Source: Nephromyces sp. MM_2019 (taxonomy: Eukaryota > Apicomplexa > Aconoidasida > Nephromycida). Taken from it: a DNA stretch of 10,284 nucleotides. The stretch spans positions 3,206-13,489 of the forward strand of contig JADHZB010002054.1 of assembly GCA_015657535.1 (NCBI GenBank), given 5' to 3'. Under the pieces are notes generated by a model. That model was not told the origin of the DNA. It saw only the letters and a list, made by a program, of their open reading frames with translations, and ran no database searches. Of this stretch, positions 5,666-10,284 are shown piece by piece. The stretch's first letter is position 1; every line of letters starts with the position of its first letter. The translations under genes and the position numbers were made by a program.

Positions 5666-8053
5666 CTGAGAAGAAATCATATGTGTGTGCTTCTGTTTGT
5701 GTGTGTTTATAACTATCGATTTGTTTCTGAAAGGAAATCACACGTGTGTGTAGACACACCCTCAATCTCAGCCCTGTACTGCTTCAGACTAACATCAGAC
5801 GGAGCAGCTAAGTAAGCTTTAATGACATACGACTCTTTATGATAAAGATACTCAAAGAAACAGCCAACTAGTTGAAGCTTTGAAGCCTGGAAAGTTGAAG
5901 ATGTTTCTTCCTCTTGAAATTGTGATGAAACAAAGGAATCTCTGTAGCAGTCAACATCCTTTAAAAGAGTGTGTGTGACAGCTTCATTTACTCAAGGAAA
6001 TGCTCTTTTGGAAATCTTTGATTCTGCACACACACATATAAGTAATGTAGGGAGGGTGGAGATCTGGAGAAAAATAATATGTTAAGGGAGAAGAAAAAGA
6101 AAAGCTTGGAGTCAGAGCCTAAAAGTAGTGATATAAAACCCAAAGAGCGATATTTCAAGGTTTAAGCTACTGTACACACAGAGTGGTATATGGAACCATG
6201 CTCATCAAGGCTATAAGATGAAAACGCGTCTAGATTCATGGGAATCGCCGCTCTCACACACGTACACACAGACATATATAATGGCATAACCAATGCCCAT
6301 GACTGCTTACAAGCACAGGCACACTCAATGGAATCGACAAAAGTTGGATATCACCAATCTCATACACTGGTATCGACTAATGCGCATCGTTGTTTTCACG
6401 TAGTGGCATAACCAACACCCCTAACTACTCGTACACACACACATATATAACGCTAAAAACTCTTCACTCCGAAGATAGCAGGGGCTACACTTAATGCCAA
6501 GCAATCCTGCGTGTATGTGTGTGCGTGTGTGCCGCTAAGGGCAGCTTCAACTCGAATCCTATGAGCTTCTGCAGGAATGATGTATGGAGAGTAAACTTCT
6601 TTGTAGATCGTCTAAAATTGAAGCAGAAACGCAAGAAAAGTTCGGTAAAAACGGCCAAGAGAATCCGTGAAGGAGGAGGGAGAATGTAAAATACACACAC
6701 ATCATCTTCCCCTCTCTAGAAGAAGAGGATTCATCATCAAAGGTAGTTTTATCCGAGTTTTTAGTGGAGAAATGTGCTCATAAAGACAAGTTCTAGCTCT
6801 GTGATATGTATCTCAATGTGGCAAAACGCTGAAAAGTCATCGAATAGGGTAAAGGAAGCAGAAGAAGAAGAAGAAGAAGAAGAAGAAAGCAAAAAAGGAG
6901 TGAATCTTCAAAAGTAATGTTTTCTCTCTTACTACCAGTTAAGCCTATAATCTTAGGGTAGCCGCTTCAAGCAGTAAAGCCACTACATGACGTGTCTAAT
7001 TTCCAAAAAAATCGAGTATTTCGTCCGCTTGCAATCGAGAAAAAGGAACTCTACAGAAGAGAGGTTAGAGGAGATGCACACACACACACACAAAGCATCA
7101 CATCCAAGCCAGATTTACACAGTATTGCACACAAACACAAAGTAACACATCCACCTCAAATTTAAAGGGAGATGCACACACACAAAGTAATACATCCAAA
7201 CCAGATTTAGAGGCGCGGCGTATCCCCAATTCCACATACTCAGTGTAATCACACCAAAAAAAATTCAAAAACTTCCACGTTTGATACTCATCACATCATG
7301 ATAAGCCTGTATTCTACAGAAGCTACAAAAGCGCACACACACATGCAAAAAACAGGCAATTTTTGAGCTTTTTGTGGATGAGGCAGGAAAACACTTTAAA
7401 TCACATCAAAACACGAGAAATCAAGTTGACGAACGACAGCAGAAAAAAAGGGGTAACAGGGGGGTATTAAAATGGAAAGTTGAGGGGAAAATAGAGGCAA
7501 ACCAAAGCACATGAAGCAGGGGAGAGAGCATCAGAGGAAGATTCCCTCAAAAAATGAAACAGAGAGAATTTGAGAGAAGTTTTTACACTCCCAGAGACTT
7601 CGTGAGAAGAAGAAACAGGAAAAAAGACTTACCATCTTCCATAGAGCTGCTAACTTCATCAAAATGACATTCCAAATATCTTGAAGAAAGCGATCTTCAG
7701 CCTCCCTACTACTCGCTGTAAATCAATTATGAGGCGTAGCAGTGGCGTCGCGTGTGAAAATCTGATGAACTTGGCTGTAAATGTAGAGGCAGTGCTTGGG
7801 GGCAGCAGCACACACATATAGCGGTAGTGAGAGCACACACACATAGATGCTGGTGGCCGACACACACGGGGCGGTGGCAGCCCGCAACACACACGTCGTT
7901 TCAAGTCCTGAAACCGCGATGAGAGGGCGTGTTTTTCGCTTTTTTGTGGTAACTTTGAGGTAGTGAATAAGCTTATAAGAGAGGGTTTTTGTTGAGAAAA
8001 TACTTTAATAGATGTTGAATTCAATGTATCTAAACATAGAGGAAATATTTTTA
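5563..8053 (-). CDS. Unidentified intron-containing gene upstream of SYF1 (start not found, middle unresolved)
   Basis: I do not recognise this protein. Best-supported exons are 7895-8053, 7633-7715, 6468-6611, 5744-5958 and 5563-5665, with weaker candidates 7202-7286 and 6992-7050. Phases agree between 7895-8053 and 7633-7715 (1/2), between 6468-6611 and 5744-5958 (0/0), and between 5744-5958 and 5563-5665 (2/1). Coding frames show the G-first codon bias of the SYF1 exons. No in-frame ATG precedes the 8053 exon, so at least one 5' exon is missing. The protein appears nuclear-type and low in recognisable motifs: a lysine-rich, serine-rich N-terminal part, a hydrophobic/aromatic middle, and a C-terminus ending FLPEIPHAAFLAY. 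The stop TAA at 5563-5565 lies 15 nt before the SYF1 ATG. This is a hand-built model and individual exon limits may be wrong. Confidence 0.5.
5744..5958 (-). CDS. Penultimate candidate exon of the unidentified gene (71 codons plus 2 bases)
   Basis: Acceptor CTTTTAAAG|GAT at 5959 (or CCTTGAG|TA at 5991, which adds VNEAVTHTLLK in the same frame). The frame reads DVDCYRDSFVSSQFQEEETS, STFQASKLQLVGCFFEYLYH, then KESYVIKAYLAAPSDVSLKQ and YRAEIE; strong coding bias. The donor is uncertain: AC|GTGTGATTTCC at 5743 gives a 78-nt intron in phase with the last exon, while G|GTGTGTC at 5759 needs a 13-nt micro-exon (5714-5726) between 33- and 48-nt introns. I prefer the single 78-nt intron. Confidence 0.55.
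6239..6450. repeat. Imperfect tandem duplication, about 122-bp spacing, in an intron
   Basis: TGGCATAACCAA occurs at 6282 and again at 6404. Each is preceded by TGG(G)A/TATCG-type sequence (6239, 6350, 6369) and followed by C-rich then (CA)n/TATATA sequence. It lies in the presumed 509-bp intron 5959-6467 of the unidentified gene. No coding signal was seen here. Confidence 0.6.
6468..6611 (-). CDS. Candidate exon of the unidentified gene (48 codons)
   Basis: Acceptor TGCTTCAATTTTAG|ACG at 6612 and possible donor GGA|GTGAAG at 6467; 144 bp, phase 0 at both ends. The frame reads TIYKEVYSPYIIPAEAHRIR then VEAALSG, passes through a short CA-rich piece (THTHTYTQ), and ends DCLALSVAPAIFG. Codons starting with G are frequent in this frame, unlike the competing frame on the same strand (RSTKKFTLHTSFLQ...), which is also open. 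The right end is less certain than the acceptor. Confidence 0.45.
6861..6887. repeat. (GAA)9 microsatellite, (TTC)9 on the sense strand
   Basis: Nine uninterrupted GAA units on the plus strand. On the minus strand this is a CTT/TTC-rich run about 40 nt ahead of the AG in ATGACTTTTCAG (near 6824), so it would form part of a polypyrimidine tract if that acceptor is used. Confidence 0.97.
6992..7050 (-). CDS. Very weak candidate exon or decayed coding stretch
   Basis: Acceptor CTCTTCTGTAG|AG at 7051. One frame reads FLFLDCKRTKYSIFLEIRH up to a possible donor CAC|GTCATG. Two other frames are also open for 17-27 codons and each is broken by a single stop (TAG or TGA), so the true frame cannot be chosen from the sequence. 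The stretch SGYPKIIGLTG just downstream (about 6926-6958, before GTAAGAG) may be part of the same exon set. Confidence 0.2.
7072..7214. repeat. Three imperfect tandem copies of a ~45-50 bp unit
   Basis: On the minus strand, each copy reads AAAT(C/T)TG, then GGATGT, then (A/G)TTACTTTGTG or ATGCTTTGTG, a TG run, and usually CATCTCC. Copies are roughly 7171-7214, 7122-7170 and 7072-7121. The first copy includes the end of the weak candidate exon 7202-7286 and its GT-repeat donor, so the unit looks like a copied exon/intron junction. Confidence 0.8.
7202..7286 (-). CDS. Weak candidate exon of the unidentified gene (28 codons)
   Basis: If the acceptor is GTGATGAG|TAT at 7287, the phase-0 frame from the previous exon reads YQTWKFLNFFWCDYTEYVEL then GIRRASKS, ending at G|GTTTGG (7201) or, eight codons later, at T|GTGTGT (7183). 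The acceptor is poor because earlier AGs lie closer to the pyrimidine tract. The frame is open and aromatic-rich. Its downstream end is repeated twice more in tandem (see repeat 7072-7214). Confidence 0.35.
7287..7632 (-). other. Presumed intron of the unidentified gene, nothing else seen
   Basis: Starts with the consensus GTAAGT and is pyrimidine-rich on the minus strand (TTTTTTCCTGTTTCTTCTTC). It has no repeat array beyond one short TG run near 7333-7344 and no open frame of note. Confidence 0.5.
7633..7715 (-). CDS. Candidate exon of the unidentified gene (27 codons)
   Basis: Acceptor TTGATTTACAG|CG at 7716 and a consensus donor GATG|GTAAGT at 7632; 83 bp. The only frame open throughout accepts one base from the previous exon (C+CG, Pro) and reads SSREAEDRFLQDIWNVILMK then LAALWKM. 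The intron to the previous exon is 179 bp. Splice sites and phase are the strongest evidence in this gene. Confidence 0.55.
7895..8053 (-). CDS. Candidate exon of the unidentified gene (52 codons)
   Basis: Acceptor CTCATCTGCAG|TA at 8054 and donor CGAC|GTGTGTGTTG at 7894. The frame reads KIFPLCLDTLNSTSIKVFSQ, then QKPSLISLFTTSKLPQKSEK, then HALSSRFQDLKR. The KPSLISLF piece recalls a degenerate PIP box (it lacks the Gln and the two aromatics), so I do not claim it. There is no in-frame ATG; TTG at 8022-8024 is not assumed to be a start. The donor opens directly onto a GT repeat, like SYF1 intron 1. Confidence 0.5.
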
Positions 8054-8092
8054 CTGCAGATGAGGTAGTTTAGTGCACTGTAGTGATAAGAG

Positions 8093-8245
8093 AGCTTAGG
8101 GGCTATTCTGTAGTGTGTGTGTGGCTGGCTAGATGTCATTCTATACTATTTTCTGGTAGCTTAGGCGTGACTCCATAGTATGCATGTGTGCGGCAGGCAA
8201 GAAGTTATTATCTGTTATTTTCTGGTAGCTTAGGCGGTACTTTCG
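8093..8245. repeat. Tandem repeat, two full copies of 65-69 bp plus a partial third
   Basis: Copies start at 8093, 8158 and 8227 with AGCTTAGG. Shared pieces are the start AGCTTAGG, a central TGTGTG/GGC(T/A)GGC segment, and the end TATTTTCTGGT. The third copy fades after about 20 bp. The surrounding 8054-8405 region has no supported gene. Confidence 0.75.
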
Positions 8246-8405
8246 AGTATCTATACTAGCTGCTTTGACATTACTCTATCGCTAGCAGGTTACGCACACG
8301 TCGCTGCCTCGTAGAAACAATACAGAGCCAAACACCAACTCCTCCCAAATTAATGAAAGATGCAAAAACTGAAGGGAAATATTAGCTCCCGCTTCATCTT
8401 AACTT

Positions 8406-8677
8406 CTAGCTTTCCTCCAAAACATCTAAAATTTCCTCCCTTACGCCAATCTTTAGTTCATAAATTATCCCGAATCAGCCTTTCTCGCTACCACTAGTCC
8501 TTGCAGTAAATCAAAGATTCCAGCACCGAGACTAGTAACCTCGACAAGTGTATTGCAGGAGGATATATAGGACTCTGGTCAACCACGCAAAAAAAGCATT
8601 ATTTTATACATTTTGAGATAAATCTGACCCCGAAAAACATTGTGATATTGGTGCTTCGCAGGCTGTTAAATCTGCTG
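8406..8677 (-). pseudogene. Coding-like blocks with a frame break; fragment of a third gene or 5' exons of the unidentified gene
   Basis: I do not recognise the product. Block A (8610-8677) has acceptor TTTTTATCAATAG|CA and donor AAT|GTATAA and reads ADLTACEAPISQCFSGSDLS then QN. Block B (8465-8572) reads SYISSCNTLVEVTSLGAGIF then DLLQGLVVARKADSG and stop TAA. Block C (8406-8474), one frame back, reads FGIIYELKIGVREEILDVLE then ES and stop TAG. B and C overlap at 8465-8474 and read naturally as one protein if a single frame change occurs near 8470. All have frequent G-first codons. Possible causes are an assembly indel, a decaying gene, or separate exons (C has a possible donor GGC|GTAAGG). 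Confidence 0.35.
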
Positions 8678-8908
8678 CTATTGATAAAAAGAAAAAAACA
8701 CTACTTTCTTCATTTTAATCAGCTATAACGCCTGAGAAGGCGGCGGTATCTCTACAAATAATACTCGATTTGAGAACTTGAATGCATAGTTCCACCATAA
8801 GAAACACCGTTAGTTACTGGGAGGAGCGAGCTTCTTGATAACTCTGATAAGCGGGAATATACCCTACGGCTATCAAGAAAGGAATGCAAGTGTCGGAAGG
8901 AGTGAAAG

Positions 8909-9034
8909 ATCAATGAATGTTCTACAAGATGCTAACACATCAATGAAAGCACTAGAAGAAGCTAAACATCAATGAAGGTTCTAGAAGTAGTGAAAGATCA
9001 ATGAAGGCGCTAGAAGAACTGATAGATCAAAGTG
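8909..9034. repeat. 29-30 bp tandem repeat, four copies plus a partial fifth
   Basis: The unit is ATCAATGAA(G/T)G(T/C) followed by TCTAGAAG-like sequence and GTGAAAG. Copies start at 8909 (30 bp), 8939, 8968 and 8997 (29 bp each), and a partial at 9026. Flanking sequence 8881-8908 ends with the same AGTGAAAG. No frame is open through the array in a convincing way. Confidence 0.9.
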
Positions 9035-9178
9035 ATAATTTTTTTACCCTTCTCTCCATTTACTAGTTAAACTCCAATCAGTAGCGCACGATAAAAGTCA
9101 TTTTTATGAGGTAATTTGGTGAATAAAATGGATTTTTCTACTTCCTCAGAAAAAATACCAAACTTTTTTTGCGCTTCT
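9035..9178. other. Non-coding stretch, nothing recognised
   Basis: AT-rich sequence with short T and A runs. I see no conserved open frame, splice pair or RNA gene here. Confidence 0.5.
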
Positions 9179-9244
9179 GAGCATTGACAGCGATATTACA
9201 AAAATTTTCGCGACGGAAATTTGGTAATATTGCTGTCAATGCTC
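9179..9244. repeat. 66-bp near-palindrome (foldback)
   Basis: The left arm GAGCATTGACAGCGATATTA at 9179 pairs with the right arm TAATATTGCTGTCAATGCTC ending at 9244, with one mismatch (G/A) over about 21 bp. The interior (AAAAATTTTCGCGACGGAAATTT) is itself partly self-complementary, so a single long hairpin could form. Weak similarity of the outer flanks (TGCGCTTCT versus AAAGCAA) hints that the arms once reached further. Confidence 0.9.
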
Positions 9245-9620
9245 AAAGCAATACCTCTTTCGCTGCTCGTGACGTATTGCTAGACAAACAAAAATTGCCG
9301 TTTTTCGCTTCCTCCACAAGCAGTAGCGGCTGTTGTGTGGATGCAAACTTATTGCTGCAAAAGTATCACTTGTAGTATTGTATCGCTATTAGTTTCTACG
9401 AAGTTACTACCATCACTTTTACTGGCGTATTCTTGCTATCACTACTGACTGCTACTAGCGTCCTCCTACAGTTGCTACTGATTTGAATCCGGAGTTTAGC
9501 CCACGTTTGTTAGTGTTCTCTCTTTGTGCAAGCCTTATGCTGCGCTGAAACTGCTAATGGCGACGTTAATCGTTAGCCCAAGCTGATACGAGAACCACGT
9601 TTCACGTGAGACACACAATA
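9245..9620. other. No supported gene
   Basis: Open frames without a convincing start or splice sites exist on both strands (plus 9184-9375, minus about 9231-9390), and they overlap the palindrome, so neither is called. The 9400-9480 part is rich in GCTACT/ACTACT-type words. I see no RNA gene. Confidence 0.5.
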
Positions 9621-9900
9621 ATTAATTTTCATACAAAATTCGCCTTACGATTACCAATAATTCTTACAAATATAAAAATATACAAATATAATATAAAAAT
9701 AACTATAAACATATGGCAATAAACGTATATAAGTACAGCTAATTATACGAATACACAAACTAATGGGTATAAAGATAAATGCGCACATACACGCAAAAAC
9801 AGATAGGCATACAAAAAAATGCATATATACACATATATGTGCAAACATACACGAGCAAGCCAACCCACAAACACCCAGGCACAGCCCCACCCCCTTACAC
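9620..9900. repeat. AT-rich then CA-rich low-complexity stretch
   Basis: 9650-9760 is almost entirely A/T with ATATAAAAAT words; 9763-9900 is ACACA/CATATA-rich and resembles the SYF1 introns in composition. The small open frames on both strands come from this bias. It may be intronic to the candidate exons to its right. Confidence 0.7.
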
Positions 9901-9958
9901 ATGAATGCCGCTACATCAAGAAAGCTAATGAAGGCAAATTCTTCCAAAAGTTACTCAC

Positions 9959-10003
9959 GAAAAAAACTAGAGAACATTCCCTCATTTCATCCATCGCTAA
10001 ACC
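9959..10003 (-). CDS. Weak candidate exon (15 codons)
   Basis: Acceptor TATGTCTGCAG|GGT at 10004 and consensus donor TTTC|GTGAGTAAC at 9958; 45 bp, phase 0 at both ends, reading GLAMDEMRECSLVFF. Splice signals are good on both sides but the exon is too short to judge by content. It is in phase with the candidate exon 10150-10245. Confidence 0.25.
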
Positions 10004-10149
10004 CTGCAGACATAGACTAAGATTCCTCCCTAAAAAACCCCACACACGTTCACTTTCCACGCTCTTTCTTTTGCTATAAAAAAGCCTCCCTCCATAATGC
10101 TTTCTTCCCATAGTCGCAGTGGCAGGCCGGTAGGATCGCTGATACGTAC

Positions 10150-10245
10150 CCAAGGCTGCCCGCTTATTTTAATGCATATATTTTTTCGTCCCCATTCCTG
10201 ACCTAATAAAACCACCCCCTCACGGCAGGTGGACTTGGGGTAAAG
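10150..10245 (-). CDS. Weak candidate exon (32 codons)
   Basis: Open from just after a TAG at 10246-10248 to a good donor CCTTGG|GTACGTATC at 10149. It reads LYPKSTCREGVVLLGQEWGR then KNICIKISGQPW; I recognise no family. There is no ATG and no clear acceptor, and the first codons overlap the inverted repeat at the window end. The frame also stays open past the donor to about 10030. Confidence 0.25.
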
Positions 10246-10284
10246 CTACCTGACAGGGATGGGTAGCTTTACCCCAAGTCCACC
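10228..10284. repeat. Perfect 23-bp inverted repeat with 11-nt spacer at the window end
   Basis: The left arm (10228-10250) starts GGTGGACTTGGGGTAAAG and ends CTACC; the right arm (10262-10284) is its exact reverse complement. The spacer is TGACAGGGATG. The right arm ends on the last base, so the repeat may extend further. It is GC-richer than its surroundings. Confidence 0.97.

Noticed and set aside
5760..6611. RGS-domain similarity in the unidentified gene (IYKEVYSP...R...AAL and DVDCYRDSF)
   Set aside because: The helix pattern is only loosely similar, with spacing off and no FLxxE...ENLxFW helix found upstream.
6926..6960. PKIIGLTGS as SCO1, dephospho-CoA kinase or Dicer-type helicase motif
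   Set aside because: The match is nine residues only, with none of the flanking residues those families require.
7985..8015. PIP-box (PCNA-binding) motif near KPSLISLF
   Set aside because: It lacks the conserved Gln and both terminal aromatics.
7659..8024. 121-codon minus-strand open frame as one continuous gene
   Set aside because: It starts at TTG, not ATG, and reads through a TG-rich stretch; splitting it at the splice sites (donor 7894, acceptor 7716) with a frame change gives a better model that also uses the consensus GTAAGT at 7632.
9184..9375. 63-codon plus-strand open frame
   Set aside because: It begins inside the palindrome, has no splice or start context, and an equally long open frame exists on the other strand.
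9651..9947. 98-codon minus-strand open frame with hydrophobic repeats
   Set aside because: It begins at TTG rather than ATG, and most of it reads the AT/CA low-complexity stretch as Cys/Val/Ile; only its first part has single-copy character.

Overview
The window is nuclear DNA of a eukaryote. It holds intron-rich, minus-strand genes with GT...AG splice sites, and its introns are full of CA/TG microsatellites and minisatellites. No bacterial features (operons with Shine-Dalgarno sites, IS elements, CRISPR) are present. The organism cannot be fixed from this stretch; a protist or other intron-rich eukaryote of moderate GC fits. Exons look ordinary and conserved, whereas the introns are low-complexity.

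Right to left along the minus strand: positions 264-5547 carry the 5' half of a clear SYF1 (XAB2 in human) gene, a HAT-repeat scaffold of the Prp19-associated/NineTeen spliceosomal complex. Seven coding exons (5287-5547, 4294-4506, 3552-3778, 3051-3228, 2454-2557, 1368-1542, 264-451) join in phase to give 448 complete codons plus a split Trp codon, and the rest of the gene lies beyond position 1. Each intron holds its own CA/TG-rich sequence: a (CA)n/ctgccctt array (intron 7), a 13-copy CTCTACACAGAC array (intron 6), a 36-bp triplicate (intron 5), CA tracts (introns 3 and 4), a TG/CTG tract (intron 2) and a 13-copy ~36-42 bp minisatellite (intron 1).

Upstream of SYF1 on the same strand, 5563-8053 contains a second intron-containing gene of unknown identity. 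Its best exons are 7895-8053, 7633-7715, 6468-6611, 5744-5958 and 5563-5665. Its modelled TAA stop is only 15 nt from the SYF1 ATG. Its middle (6612-7201) is not resolved. Further upstream, 8406-8677 has coding-like blocks on the minus strand, two of which join only if one frame change is allowed.

From 8093 to the right edge I see mostly non-coding sequence with several tandem repeats (8093-8245, 8909-9034), a 66-bp near-palindrome (9179-9244), an AT/CA-rich stretch (about 9620-9900), two weak candidate exons on the minus strand (9959-10003, 10150-10245), and a perfect 23-bp inverted repeat that ends exactly at the last base. Nothing here is a demonstrated new system. The most unusual items are the 15-nt spacing of two intron-rich genes, splice donors embedded in GT repeats, a triplicated exon/intron junction, and the two foldback sequences.
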